A stretch of DNA of 64,000 nt from Lycium barbarum (Eukaryota > Streptophyta > Magnoliopsida > Solanales > Solanaceae), in assembly GCF_019175385.1 (NCBI RefSeq), contig NC_083343.1, forward strand, positions 55,512,457-55,576,456. The letters are read 5' to 3'. How positions within the stretch are numbered: position 1 is the stretch's first letter; the number at the start of each line of letters is the position of its first letter. The notes under the pieces are model-generated. The model worked only from the letters and a program-made list of their open reading frames with translations. It was not told the DNA's origin and did not search any database. The position numbers and the translations under genes are program-made. Shown here in pieces: positions 23,357-37,546 of this stretch.

Positions 23357-25187
23357 GTATGTGAGGCTTACCTTTCTTTCATTTGGCATGCCCTAGAGCC
23401 ACGTAGGATATGATATGATATGTATCTTGAGGTTATTCCATTCTGTGATTCTGAGTCTGTTTGTGATCTGTATGTCCTCCCTAACTTAAGTATCAAACGA
23501 TTCTGATAAGCGGATCATGATTTAAGTATTTTGATATAAGCATTCTGGACTAATCATTCCGACACACAAATGTTCTGACGTAAGTATTTGGCATAAGCGT
23601 TCCGATATGAGAAATTCTGATACAAGTATGTAACCTGATCTGAGTATTCTGATATAAGCGCTCTGAAGTAAGTATTCTGACATAAGTATGCTAAGACAAG
23701 TATTCTGTCATAACCCTTTTGATATACGTATTCGGACCTAAGTAATCTGATACAAGTAATTTGGAATATGTATCCTGATTGAGTAAAAGCGATATAAGTA
23801 CTTTGTTAGAAATATTCTGATAAAAATAATTTGACATAAGTATTCTGTAATAAGTAACCTGTTATGGATATTTTGAGAAATATGTTTGATTAATCCATTG
23901 AGTCTGAACTATGTGCATTCGGTTTCTCGCTATTCTGCTCGTGCATACGTATGATTTCCTTCACCGAGTCCCGGGCCGGTATGTATCGTGCGGATGGTTC
24001 GCCGAGTCCTCTGTTAAGGGCCGGGTTCCATATATGAATTCTGAAGTATGATGTGTCCGGTTCCGGGGTACTGTGTTATATGTCCGTCCCCGGTTACCGA
24101 GGGTATATTATGAAGTATGATGTGTCCGGGCTCGGGGTGCTGTGTTATCTGTCCGCCCCCGGGTACCGTGGTTATGTGATGATGTGTGACAGAGATCGGA
24201 GCAAATTTTCTGAGGTATGATGTGTTGTGGCGCCAAAGGTAGGAGTAGCGACCACGTTCCTGTGTGATCGTGCGCATCCCTTGGCACTGTTCACCGGTTC
24301 CTCGGCGTGTTATCTGTCCCCGAGGTTACCCTGTATATGATAGGTTGTGACCGGTCCCTCGGCGTGATATTTGTCCCCAAGGTTACCGTATGTATGATAT
24401 GGTATTTGTCTCGGCGTGGTATATGTCCCCGGGGTTACCGCGTATGTGATATGATATCCGATTCCGATATGCATGGCTTGTGTTGGAGAGTAAGCATTCT
24501 GACCTTCCGTATATTCCGTATTCCGTTTGCTATATGACATCATTTGAGTAATTTGTACGTTCTGTAATCCGTCTGGCATACGATATGAGTAAGTATGATT
24601 CGTGTCTGAAAAAGAAAAATAATAAGTGTTTGGTATTCTGGATAAGCTATTTGAATGTCGTACTCTCTGTCTCAGTCATGGTTTCGTCTTCTGTACTCAT
24701 GCCTTACATACTCAGTACATTTTCCGTACTGACCCCCTTCCTTCGGGGGGCTGCGTTTCATGCCGCGCAGGTACCCACCAACGGATAGACGCGATTAGCT
24801 GAAGATGATCCAGTGGATTGGCGGGCTCCATTTCCTCCAGGAGTGCTGCCGATTCAGAGTATGTATGATGTGATGTCTGACCAGTATTAGAGACTTTGCA
24901 GCCAGCGGCGTGGGTAATGATAGTCGGTCTGTAAGCGGCTCCATCAGCCGATACGTCATTTTGGGTTATATAGTAAATTCTATATAATTACAGATTTGTT
25001 AAATTCTGGGAATAGTAAGCAGAAAATTTTGAGAGCTCAACATGTATTTTATTTGTAACTGACTTTCAGAATTAAAAAAAAAAAAGAGAAAAAAAAATTT
25101 AGGTGTGTAATCATGGTCTGCGGGTTCGCTCGGCTCCGTATGTGGGGTCGAATGCCCATCACACCCTAATAAGGTTAGGGTGTGACA

Positions 25188-26509
25188 AAGTGGTATCAGA
25201 GCGAGGTCTGTCCGTGGGTTGTCTGCAAAGTCGTGTCCAGTAGAGTCCTGTTTATGGTGTGAAGCCGGCCACATCTATAAACAGGAGGCTACAGGGCATT
25301 TAGGGGTTGTTGACCTTCTTTCTGTCATAGATTGTGCGATAGAGCCAAACTATAGGAAATGAGATTTCTTATGTGAGCCTTACATACGACGGAAAAGGTA
25401 AGTAGCGATACGGAAAGTCACAAGGATAAGTATTGACGTATTTGGTCTGTTATCTGGAATAAGCAGCTCCAGATGGCCAGAATGTGGTATAGTTGTATGT
25501 TCTGTAAGGTGTTATTGGTATTTGCTGTGTACAGGAGCATGGTATAAGAAAAACAAGGTCGGATGGAGGATTCAGAAAGTTGACAACTAATTTTGCTACA
25601 GGTTACTATGTAAAAGCGGTGAGTAAGAAATTCGAACGGACTGATATCGGGGCATCCATAAAATAATGGCAACGAAGGTATATCTGTTATCATTAGGGAT
25701 CCGGGAACCTAGGACGAAAGGTAGTTACCCCCCAAAGTAAAAAGTGAACACTGAGGGTAAAAAAGGGTAAAATGGTAATTGTGGAAGAAAGGACGCGTTA
25801 TGAGGGTGTCCCGGAATCTGTAAGACCTCGACTAACCTCGAATCATGTAGTAAAGGTCATGCGAGGAAGTTGACGCGAAAATATCAGCATTAGGGCATCG
25901 GAATCCAGCAAAGTTTCGAGGTTAAGCGTGCTCAGGTGGGAGCAATCCTGGGATGGGTGACCCCCTGGGAAGTTTACAAGGAATTCTACATATTCTGACA
26001 TAAAAGACAAATGAAAAACTAGAATGGCCTAAGTGAAACTATAGTATATGGGATGATTGGAAACCTTAAGAAGACGCGTAGAACGAGGCAGATTAGCTCG
26101 GGGAAGAGATAAAGAGCACATCACAGCTCGGGAAAATTTGGATAGGCTTGAATAGCGTCTGGAAGTATTTTGTGGATTAGTGGTATTGATTATATGTGTA
26201 TATGTATATGAACATGCGTAAGATCTCATATGTGAAGGTATAAGCGGACACGTGTGTCCCAACGGTCGATGCTACGGTGAAGAAGGCCTCCACCAAAAGA
26301 AAGAAGACACCAAAGACCTGAACAGCAGAAAGAAGACAAATGGTGCAAGTACTATGAGATAAGTTGCTACCTTCGCTACAGGTTAAGGATAGAACAGTTT
26401 GAATACTATGATATTAGAAGAAGAAAGGGAGTGAGTAGGTGGGAAATAAAGATATTAAATATCTGAAAGGAGTGGAAGATAGGAAACATGAACGGGCAAG
26501 ATCTCCAAA
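25188..26509 (+). mobile_element. A: internal region 2, truncated
   Basis: Near-identical to internal region 1 from the PBS (25191-25203) through the hairpin (25249-25283), the 5S-like copy and on to ...GATCTCCAAA, where it breaks into S sequence. The third LTR expected here is missing, as are about 50 bp of S. The break marks a deletion after an LTR-internal-LTR-internal array had formed. Confidence 0.85.
25826..25990 (+). ncRNA. A: 5S-rRNA-like domain with upstream stem (copy 2)
   Basis: Near-identical to copy 1; 5S position 1 is at 25871. It has GTTAAGCGTGCT, closer to the 5S consensus than copy 1, and the same CCTCG/CGAGG stem. Confidence 0.7.
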
Positions 26510-27686
26510 TCATATTCAGAAAATTTGCTCCGATCTCCGTCACACATCATAACATAACCACGGTACCCGGGGGCGGACAGACAACACGGCACCCCGAGCC
26601 CGGACACATCATACTTCATAATATATCCTCGGTAACCGGGGACGGACATATAACACAGTACCCCGGAACCGGACACATCACACTTCGGAATTCATATATG
26701 GAACCCGGCCCTCAAGAGAGGACTCGGCGAACCATCCGCACGATACATACCGGCCCAGGACTCGGGGAAGGAAATCATAACATATGCACGAGCAGAATAG
26801 TGAGAAACCGAATGCACATAATTCAGACTCAATAGATTAATCAAACATATTCTCAGAATATCCATAACAGATTACTTATTACCGAATACTTATGTCAAAT
26901 TACTTTTATCAGAATATTTCTATCAAAGTACTTATATCGCTTTTACTCAATCAGGATACATATTCCAAGTTACTTGTAGCATAATCTCTCATATCAGAAC
27001 ACTTATACCAAATGCTCTCATGAGGATATTTATATCAGAATGTTCATAGTAGAATACTTATAATAGAACACTTACATCAGAAATCTTGTCTCAGAATGCT
27101 TATGTCGAATACTTATTTCAGAAGACTCATATCATAATACTTTATCCGAATACTTCTATCAAAATGTTTACGTCAAATTTCTTGTATCGGAGTACTTACG
27201 TCAAAATACTTTTGTCAAAATATCCATATCGAAAATACTTGTATCCAAATGCCTATATAGGAATACTCATATCAGAATTTCCAGATACTTATATCAGAGA
27301 GTACATACAGTTCATAACAAATACAGAACAATAGCCCAAGTTTCTTAATTACTATGCGGAAATGAGTCCAATAGAGCAATACAAATGGGGTTCGGGAATT
27401 ATGGGCCCACCTCAGATTAAGTCGAGGTGGCGTATATAAAGTATGAACATTTAGCCTTATAGAGTCATCCATGAAGATTTCAGGGCAATCCGGTTTCATT
27501 TGTAGAAGTTACGGACGTTCAAACTATGTTTCCATCAAAGCATAAGGTTCTTAGTTCAATTTCACTGAATGAATAGGGGTCCAAATCAAGCTCGGATTTC
27601 TAGGAATAGAGTTTCCCTCGAGGCTCGTATCATAGCCTATTACAACTAGGACATGCCAAAAGAAAGGAAGGGTAAGCCTTACATAC

Positions 27687-27731
27687 CTGTGCCGCGACCT
27701 CCAGCTACGCTTATGCATCCAATTTGTTTGT
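27687..27731 (-). other. putative leader micro-exon in S (45 nt)
   Basis: Minus strand: CATGTAG| ... CACAG|GTATGT, the short variant as in A and D1. Confidence 0.35.
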
Positions 27732-28951
27732 CTACATGCAGGAGAATCCATCCATTCGTTAGTTTCATTATCATATACCTGCCTTAACCTTTCAAACACA
27801 TTCACTTGTATCCTGCCGGAATTTCGGCAGCACCTCCCATGTAAATATACCAACCCCGAGAATACGGCTCGGCTCCCAATCAACAACAACAACAATCCGG
27901 GAATTTGACCCGGCCACAATATCAACAACAATGACAACAAACATTATAACAACATCGACCGTTAATGTAAACACACTTTAACATTAGTAACCTTCTTTCG
28001 CATAAGGCGACGATATTCCAATTACGTTCAAATCAAGATATATAATCAATCCAAAACCATTCAAACATGATTCCATAACATTTCCAACAATTCACAAAAT
28101 TTTCCAAAACGACTCGAGCAAGGTTCCAACTCACCCGAAATTGTCCCCAAGCCCGAGAACAACACCAAACACATTCTTTCTTTCCAAATTCACACATTAT
28201 GTCACAATACATACATTTACAACTTCATTTCATAAATTCAAGAAACCACATCAAAACTACATTACAGTCATATTAGCCTCCAAATGAGCCCACACAATTA
28301 TAATCTTAACTTGGATTATTAAAACTTCATTTTCCATCATAGAACTCACAACGACGACCACCCAAAATAGTAACGACGATTTATTCATTCCCAACTACAC
28401 AAAAGGGGACCATACGGCCAACACTACATGTACACGACCAACACCAACAAGTCCATATTTCATGAATTTCTTCCAATTCCACATACTACAACGTGCATGA
28501 ATCATCCATAACAATAACAATCATAAGACTAAGTAAAATTTGTTCATTCTTTCTACTCAAAACAGCCCATACACACGGCTCAACTACAACACACACCCTT
28601 TCATGGTTTTCATCCATTTTCATGTACCATAATACATCCAACACATCTATAAAACATGCAAGAGAGGATTGAACCATACCTTTCCATTAATCTTCTCCAC
28701 TTCCTCTTCTCGGCTAGAAGTACATATGGCAACAACGAACGATCTTTTTGTTCCAACAACTACTCCACGTCGACGAGGACCTTCCAATTAGTATGGAAGC
28801 ATGAAGAGAGAATTTGTTTTCCATGATCAACTCATGGGGCTGGTTCGGCCAGCCCCTATGGCCGTGCCCTTCTTCTCCTTTTTCTCTCCCTCTCTCTTGA
28901 ATTTTCTAGACCTTAAAATGATGAATTGTCTTGTTCTTTCAAGACTTATAC

Positions 28952-28997
28952 ATATGTATATATAGTTATAGTGGCATGTGAGGGGCACATGCCCCTC
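28952..28997 (-). promoter_or_regulatory. S promoter: inverted repeat and TATA
   Basis: GAGGGGCA-CA-TGCCCCTC (28980-28997) lies upstream (minus strand) of a TATATATAC run (28952-28966), as in A. Confidence 0.5.
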
Positions 28998-29372
28998 TCT
29001 AGATTTTTCTTTTCTTTTTCACCTTTCTTTTTCTAGACTTTTCTTGAAAATTTAAAAAGATGACTTAATTATTCTTGCCATGCAAGCTTGTCCATATGCA
29101 TATTTTCCCCTTCTATTTTCGGCCAATATGGCTTTTTTTTTAATGCCTTGTGAAATTACCATTTTGCCCCTAAGTTCCCACATTATTTCCATTGATCATT
29201 TTGCGAATTTCTCCTTTCGCCCTTAACCTCTCTCAATCTTCCCATACTAGTAATAACCATAAATAATATTTTCAACAACTCGTATGTTAAAATAATTTTT
29301 GAAAATGATCTCGCCCCTAACTTTCCACGACGGCTTTGAAATTTCCAAGCGTTCAAAACACGGGCTATAACA

Positions 29373-29838
29373 CTTTCTCCGGGGGGCTGCGTTTCATGCC
29401 CGCAGGTACAAACACTCGGTTTGATGATCCTCCAGCTTAGGACTTCTGCTCAGCTGTTTTGGAGAGCTCCATTGTTCCGGAGCCTAGATTATTTTAGTAC
29501 AGATCTTTTGATGTCGACTTATGTATGTCCAGGGGTATGGCGGGGCCCTGTCCCGTCATATTTCACTTGTACACTCTTAGAGGTCTGTAGACATATGTGG
29601 GTTGTATCTGACTGTGTCGATATGGTATGTTTTGGATCTTCCTGTATATAGTGGCAGCCTTGTCGGCTTGCGTATTGTGTTATTCTTTGGTCAGTTGTGA
29701 CTCCTCAGTAGACAGGTTTATGATATGTGGCGTTGTGAATCTTTCGTTTGTTTTTACAAGTTTCCATACTATCCTTAGTTTCAGTCTGACTATATCTAGC
29801 AGGTTCGTATACGAGTGTCCAGTTCGGGCACTAGTCAT
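29373..29838 (+). mobile_element. H: LTR fragment, right part
   Basis: Resumes H after the insertion with CTTTCTCCGGGGGGCTGCG, then GCGGGGCCCTGTCCCGTCAT and ...GGGCACTAGTCATGG, where it is truncated just before the usual CCTACGGGGTTGGG terminus and joins element B. Confidence 0.8.
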
Positions 29839-32004
29839 GGTGCAACCCAATCCAAATATATGAGTATGAATGCATGCATGAGATCAATGCTAAAAATAGT
29901 ATATCAATGACAATCGTGCCACACATGCACACATATCCTAATATCAAGATCAATATCCATTCCTTCTTCTTCACAAGTCAATAACCAATAACTAAGAGAT
30001 ACATGTTCAGAACCATGAATAAGTCACTAAGTATTCATATCAGACTATCATGAAAGATGAGAAAGAGTGCAATGCATAATGTCAATGAATGATGAAAACA
30101 TATTAAATCAATCCTGCTACACAAAGACACATCTCTCCATATCAATAACAAGTCAAGTTAATCCAAGATAATACCCATAAGTGAGGGATAACTATATCTC
30201 AATCACGATAAGACGACTAAGCATCTAATCCCAATATATGTATAAATGAGTGTATGCACGATACATCACCAACGAGAATATGAGAATCAATCGGGCCACA
30301 CATGGACACATAACTTAATCGCAATATCCATATCATAACTTTAATTTCATTTCCAACAATGTCAATGATGATAAATACGGCCTCAAAATCATACGACAAT
30401 TACAAAGCAACAACTCTACAATCAATCACGTGGCGACAAGCCAACAATTACAACACGCAACAACTCAATAGAACACAATAAGGCGACAAGCCATAGTAAA
30501 AAACAATACCAACCTAAGAATCCATCCCAAATTCATACCCGAAGGCGTAACATGTTGTCTCCAACAATGAATAACTCTACATAGGCTTTACTAATTGAAG
30601 TCTAACAATAAGGTAAGCCGTAACCTTCCTGGAATGCCAAACAGGAGCCACAAACCGTCAAACCTTAGCCTTGCCCTTTCTTTGTGCCTGCAAATACTCA
30701 AAGTCTAATCATATTCGAATTCTACATTAGAAATCAAGAAAAACAATACCCATATTGCTATAATTCTAATTTAGGCCAATACTAACCAGTGCAGATGGGG
30801 AAACGGATCCACAAGGGTAAAATGGGAAATTCCAAGGAGGAATAGGAAATTCATGTCTAGATGATCAAAACCATCAAGTCAATTACTAGATTAACTCAAG
30901 ATTAAGCCAAATTCGAAATTAAAGTGAAACCCCCAATTTGGGTACAAACCCAAACTTTTTAATCCACAAATTAACCCTTAATAATGTAAGATATAAGCTT
31001 AACAATAATGGATAAGTCAGAATCTATGGTTATACAAGCAGATATCATCAACAATTTCCACTTAAGAAGTCTAAACCCATTTTAAGAATTTCTCTTGGAA
31101 ACCCACTTTTCCTATTTGATTCTAGCATGGATTAATCATTAAGAAAGGAGAGTAATGAATTCTAAGGCTAAGGATCTTACCTCTATGAAGAATCTGATCA
31201 AATGCTCTCAAAATCACCCCCAAAATGTTTAAGAACTGATGTAATGAAGTGATAAGGGCTTTGGGGTTTTAACTAAGCTTTAAGTAACAAATATGCCCCG
31301 TCAACCGCTGCAGCGATCATAGGACCCACTACAGCGCACACGCTATGGCGCACAGATGGCCCACTGTGGCAGCAATCACCTAAAATCATAAGGCCGCTAT
31401 AGCGGTACGCATGACCGCTATCGCGAGCCAGCCATGCCGGTTGGCTGACTGCTATGGCTGCTAGTCACCAAAACACCCAATCCGCTATAGCCATCGGTCC
31501 CTTCGCTATGGCGGGACCGCCACGACGGTTCTGGTGCTGCTACAGCGGATGCATTAGATACCATTTTTTTTTTGACCAATCTCAACCCCAAATCCGACTA
31601 TCACCCTAGGCCCTACATATACATAACGAACATGCCAACACACATGAAAACGCGCTACAAATTCATTCGCGGCCTCGAAATTCCAATGGAGGTATATTTG
31701 ATCAGGTCAACACCCAATGGCCTAAATCCAAGTCTCCAACTCAAGTCCCAAAACACTCTCAAGTGCATTGGGAATTAAACCGAACATACCACCAAGTCAT
31801 AAATGACAATCCGAACCTCTAGGAACCGATGGAACTTATAAAAAAGGTCGGTTTACCCAAAAGTCAACTTTGAGTCAAATGATTTTTCACATAAAGGCTC
31901 AAGTTTCCAAAAGTGATACTAAAACTCGCCCAATGAGCTCAAGAACGGGTCAAAAGGGTAAAATAGTCAAAAGGGCCATAATGATCGAACGGGTCATTAT
32001 ATCA
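29839..32004 (-). mobile_element. B: 3' LTR (minus strand), end truncated
   Basis: Aligns from ATATATGAGTATGAATG onward with 36555-37259, the other LTR of B. On the minus strand the LTR begins near 32004 as TGATATAATGACCCGTTCG. It holds a cluster of CGCTATAGCG-type palindromes at 31300-31560. Its last part is missing at the junction with H. The copies are clearly diverged, indicating an old element. Confidence 0.7.
31300..31560 (-). repeat. B LTR: CCGCTATAGCGG palindrome cluster
   Basis: A perfect 12-bp palindrome is at 31394-31405, with related pieces such as CGCTATGGCG and CCGCTATAGC through the segment. This may be a U3 regulatory repeat; function is unknown. Confidence 0.5.
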
Positions 32005-35000
32005 GATACATGTTACACAATCGTTCATCCTCGGACGAAGAAATAGAGTAGGGAAGCTGACGATAACCAAGGAATCTTCATCATCACAGCATAGAAGCCT
32101 CCACGCTAAATCACTATTCCATACTCCCATACACGAAATGCTCTTACAACTGATCCCTGAATAAAAGAACTGCTTTGCTGGAATCCTATGATTTTCTATA
32201 ACAATACTTCTGAACTTAATCAATAGGTGTCACAAACATCCCTCAAAACAACACAAACATTTAGATATAGGCACAATCATATCCCACTCTGAACCAGTAA
32301 ACTACTCTGATCCTACTAACCTTTTTTTACCCCTCTAAAGCCGTTCCTCAAGCCGCAACTTCTTAGAAATACATAAACACAAGCTCGAAGCCATGAACTG
32401 CTCTCGCCAAAAAATAATTCTTGCTTTACCCGAAAACTATACGCAATTCAATCAAAAATTGATCTTAGCCACAGCCGACTTCTCTAGTCCTAAGTCTTAT
32501 TTTAAACCTTCAAATTACAGTATAGGAAGCATACCACTGAATACCTTTCTGAGCAAAGTCTGCAGGAAACTATCTGATCACTCTGAAGAGATCTCGCAAC
32601 TGTAGTACCTCCTCAAATAATTTTCAAGTATTGACGAAACCAGTATATCAGTCCGAATAGCTTCCCCCGGTAAAATACCATCATGTCCACTCGCAAACCC
32701 TGATAAAGCTCAGTAGACCTATCATCCCTCAAACCTGAACTGAAACTCATTGAATCTGTGAGGCGATTTACTGGGAACTCATAAGTCCTCCTGGAGATAT
32801 GAACATAGTCCATCAAATTCGAATCAAACAATACTGACCCAAAATGAACGCACAACCCCTGAATGACATCAATAGCCACTCGAACTGACTCCAAATTTTC
32901 GTAACCAATCACAATCCCACCATGCTGCTGTGGCAGCCAATTCTAATCTATTCCTCACTCATAATCAATCATGTTTGTCACCCTCAACTCCAAAAGCCGA
33001 GTCCTATCAAAGATGTCAACTGAGTATCGAAGAACTCTACCTTATGAATGCAACCATCGCGTTTCTCAACCCTTACCCGATACGCAAATCTGATACACCC
33101 TGAGCTTTTCGACGCAAGAACCTATACCCTCAATAATAACCCCTTAACCATCGAACTTCCTATTGTAATACCTCGATATGCCCATAACATTTCTGAAAGA
33201 ATCAAATCTCTCAACCTCTTGCGCCAATCTGGCACAACTATTTCCGAGTCTTTAATATCCAAAAGTATTCACCCAAGTTATCCAGTTACTATTACCTGCA
33301 ACTGAAAACACTTATCACGAATATGGTCCCATCTTGAGAATATAACTCTAGTCCTCACATAATAGGAATTTTCGTAAATCCTTTCTCTTGAGACCACACT
33401 AACTCATCCACTGTAGAGGGTTACGAAATTACCCAACTGAGCACCAGCAAAGCCCCTTCCTATAACCTTTAACATGTCGATTACCTGAAATTCTTCTCAC
33501 TAGTCACTGATCACGAAACCTCACGGAACTTCGTGATATCAGTCAATCCATTATAGTACTCAGCCCTTCTTCTGTAGACTTCCTCCTTAAGCTTACTCAA
33601 TGATAATCCTCCACCTGAATTATGCAAGACAATAATACCACAATCTATAAAACCCCAGTAATTCTGAAGATGTAGCTCATTCTTATCGATTCTCGATCAA
33701 CTATACCTTTCTAATTCCTCAATTTCGCAATTACATTAAAATCACAATCATCGTCACCGCAACTATTTCTCGAACTCACTCAATAACACTATATAATCAT
33801 AAGTCTTGCAAACTAGCCGAATCAAACCTGGAGATAGTAGTAAGCCACACACTATGCACACTAGAGTTCCCTTAACTCACTCAAATATTAAATTGAATAA
33901 TTTCTAAATCCAGCGTATCACATACACAGTCCTGCTAATGTCCCCACGTACCTCCACCAGAGTGCCTTTGCTCACATTCCCTTAACTCAAATTTTGATAT
34001 GTTTTCCACAACTCAAATTTATTCAAACCTCATTATGAATTTACCACTTCGAACGTCTCAATTGTCGAACCAAAACACCTGTAACCTTTCGTGCAATTAT
34101 CCCTTCCATTCGATCAACTTAACCTAATAGAAATACCAGTTATAGGAGGAATTGGCTGAAACAGACACGACAGGTATGAGGCTCTCAACCCCAACCCAAT
34201 AATAGAGTCATTATTATTAACCAACCACTGACTCCCATTGGTCCACGACATAACCAAATTTACTAACTCAACATAGAACCCTTGTGTATATTTTACCATA
34301 CATGACTGTAACATAATTGTCAATCCATCTTGCCCTTGATTCCATGGTATCTTTATCATTCTTCTAGATGCAAACACCTGGCGAACATACCTCTCTGCTG
34401 TAAGACCCGAACCCCAACTGCCCAGCATCTCAAATCTCTACTCGTCTCAAGTAGTCTTGCTTCCCAATCTAGAACTGATAACCACATTCTCGAAAGGACC
34501 CATAAGCCACTAGCGACAAATCACATCAAAACCCACCTTAACCTTTCATGGCCGAATATGAAATCCGCTCTCGTACCAGTTGCAACCTTATTATCACAAG
34601 CACGCCAGATACCAATTTTCCCTTTTTGATAGCGGAGATTACCCTATCTAAGTCCTTTTCCTCACACATCCGTCCCATTAACACGAAAGGATCTCATACC
34701 AAAATACACTAAGAAATCATACTTCACTACACGTTTTCCACAAAAGTCGTCCTTTATGTCCTTTATTCTCAATTCCTCTTCTTTATTACACGTGGTCACT
34801 ATACTTTTTCCAAATCCGCTGATCCTTATCAAACTTACACTCGTCCCCTCATATCGACATCGAATACCCTATCACGGATGAATCGTTGACCTGCCATAGG
34901 TATGCCCGTGCCACGCATACTATCACAAAGCCTTGACGAAATTGAAACTTTTCCCAGAACCAATCATATATCGAACAAATCATTCTTTTTAAACAGAGAA

Positions 35001-35425
35001 TGCACTTTTGTATCGACAACGCTGAAAATACGGAGATCATTCGACCCTTTTTACCATCCTTCCCATTTCTCAAGAAACCCCCTAAATAAACGAGTGTAAC
35101 CACGATCACACACAATCGGAAACTCAAACCATAGCTAGAAACTAAACTAGTCACGTGTCCGAATAAGGCCAACACATGTCGTACCATATCAAAAAACGTC
35201 ATAACAAAACCAGTCGCTTAAGAATTTAAGCATGAGTTTCAACCCTCTGTGGGTGATTAAGATAAAGACATTCAGATACCAATTTGAATGTAGTACGAAG
35301 GAAATAAAGAATTAGAAGTTTCCTAAAGTCTCATAGCCTCTCACAGATAAGTACATAACTCATCGTACTAATCCGCAAGACTTCACTAGAAATGCTTTTG
35401 TAATTATAGACCGGGTAACCTAGGG
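32005..35425 (-). mobile_element. B: decayed internal region
   Basis: This 3.4 kb lies between a 3' LTR and a PBS. On the minus strand ORFs reach only 117 aa (35202-34849) and 99 aa (32912-32613), and I cannot assign either to a Gag or Pol domain. A degraded pol-type region is likely from context, but no catalytic motif is readable. Confidence 0.5.
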
Positions 35426-35437
35426 TGCTGATACCAA
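35425..35437 (-). other. B: primer-binding site
   Basis: Reads TTGGTATCAGCACC on the minus strand, a tRNA-iMet-type site (TGGTATCAGAGC) with substitutions. It fixes the orientation of B. Confidence 0.65.
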
Positions 35438-37259
35438 CTTATCATGATCCAAAATCACTAAGTCGCGCGGGTACCTACCATTCCCACCTCGGTAGGCGAA
35501 CACTTTTACCAATTCATACATTCAACGATAATAAAGTAACTAGAGCTGAATAAGTAAACGTCTGAATCATAAATAATCACAAGTGTGGAATATAAATACA
35601 ACCTTGAAGGAACTGGCCTGACTCATGCAAAAGCAGCTAAGTAATGTCTAAAAAATTCAAGTCACAAATGCTAAACACATATATCTGAATGGAATAAAAT
35701 AAAGGCAGTGATAGAGAAGTCTCCAGGTAGCGACTCATCAGATGCTTACCCTCGTTACTCGCAAGACAGGCCTTGGAATAGAAGCGGAACCTGTCTCAAA
35801 CTCTACACCCCGAAAGGAGTGTAGCAAGGTAGCATCAGTACAACAACACGTGATGAGTAGGCATCATAGCCCGACAATAGGTAGTTAACATATATAAGGA
35901 AAGTGACGGAAGAATAGACATGCTTACAATGAGGTATGCACACCACACAGTCCAGGAATAACAATCAAGCACATAGAGATTAATAATCGAATCATAGCCT
36001 ATGGTGAAGTACCTCAACACAAGTCTTGTCAAGTTTTTCCACGATTCTTCAGAATAACCCAAAACACTAGCACAACAAACAATGTTACTCCGTAACCTCA
36101 AGTCTCAACCTAGTAAAAGTCTCTACTCCTTGAATCCATCAATTCCCAAATATATAATAATCAGGCACACGATGATCTCAAATCAAAAACCAACCAGGAA
36201 GTCAATGTTCACAAGCACCGTACAATATAATAAATAACCACAACTAGAAATTAGTATGTATGAGTCAATAAAATATGAATGCAATGCAATGCAATGATGC
36301 ACAAGCAGTTCTAGTGTACGATGTCTATGCTCCTACAGTCACGACCCATGGGGGATCCGCGAAGTCCATGCACCTGATGCGGTGCATAGCCAGCTCCAAG
36401 TTAGTGTTGCAGAACGTGCAATCCAATCCCAATCAGTGTTGCGGAACGTGCAACTCGATCCAAGTAAGTGTTGCGAAACGTGTAACCCAGTCCAATATAT
36501 GTATGTACATATATTTGTGTGTGTGTGTGTGTGTGTTGCGGCGTGCTACCCGATCAAAATATATGAGTATGAATGGATGCATGATATCAATGCCAACAAG
36601 AGGATATCAATGAAAACTGTTCAACACATGGACACATGTCCCAATATCAAGATCAATATCAATTCCTTCCTCTTCACAAGTCAATAAGCAATAACTGAGA
36701 GATATGGGTTCACAACCATGAATAAGTCATGAAGTATTCATATCAGAGTATCATGAAAGATGAGAAAGAGTGAAATGCATAATGTCAATGAATGATGATA
36801 ACATACCAAATCAATCGTGCCACACAAGGACACATCTCTCGGTATCAATAACAAGTCAAGTTCTTTCCTATATCTAAGATAATACCCATAAGTGAGAGAT
36901 AGCTATATCTCAATCATTATAACATGACTAAGCATCTAATCCCAAAATATGTATAAATGAGTGTATGCACAATACATCGCCAACGAGAATATGAGAATCA
37001 ATCGTGCCACACATGGACACATAACTCAATCACAATATCCATATCATAACTTTACTTTCCTTTCCAACAACCTGAATAATGATAAATACGCCCTCCAAAT
37101 CATAAAGCAATCACTAAGCAACAACTTTAGAGTCAATCACATAGCGACAATCTAACAATCACAACAAGCAAAAACTCAATAGAACACAATAAGGCGACAA
37201 GACATAGTCAACAACAATACCAACCTAAGAATCCCTCCCTAATTCATACCCAAAGTAAC
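35438..37259 (-). mobile_element. B: 5' LTR, first part
   Basis: Starts after the PBS and is cut at 37259 by K. It contains three to four tandem units of about 32 bp (AGTGTTGCGGAACGTGCAAC type, 36395-36545) and a (GT)n run at 36510-36535. It continues at 49631-49703. No gene is present. Confidence 0.7.
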
Positions 37260-37546
37260 TGTTACATCCGGCATTTTTGTATATTCGAAAAAAAAAAAAT
37301 CGAGATAGCTTGGCTTGTAATGAATGAGGCCATATTTGGACCTTACTTGGTATGAATGTGTCGGCTAAGAATACATTGGAGTGGAATTACGAAAGGAGGC
37401 CAAGGGCAAAAATTGGAATTTTGGAAATTTGTTTCCGGAATTACAAAGTAAGATTCCTAATGAATTGGGCTCAAATAATTCAAGAAAAATTGAGGCCCAA
37501 TTATAAAAGGTGGCCGGCCATGTGCATATGGCCCAAGCCCACCTTA

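Larger units (their letters stand above)
21524..25187 (+). mobile_element. A: LTR 2, 3664 bp
   Basis: Follows the polypurine tract as a 3' LTR, yet it is followed at 25191 by a second PBS and a second internal region, so it also acts as a 5' LTR. Features parallel LTR 1: promoter 21912-21961, micro-exon 23310-23356, minisatellite 23510-23870, hairpin 24733-24750. Confidence 0.9.
26510..29372 (-). mobile_element. S: minus-strand LTR, inner (5') part
   Basis: Continues the LTR begun at 14610 and ends ...CACGGGCTATAACA at 29372, then CTTTC, the target duplication shared with 14605-14609. With its first part it totals about 3.8 kb. Minus-strand features: 14-bp minisatellite (26870-27300), micro-exon (27687-27731), first donor near 28680, and promoter with palindrome (28952-28997). 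No PBS or polypurine tract is attached, so S is a solo LTR. Confidence 0.88.

Noticed and set aside
32613..35202. Coding genes in B's internal region
   Set aside because: Only short ORFs (117 aa or less) on both strands, with no readable Gag, RT or integrase motif.
36508..36535. (GT)n microsatellite as Z-DNA or regulatory site
   Set aside because: A short simple repeat inside B's decayed LTR; nothing else supports function.
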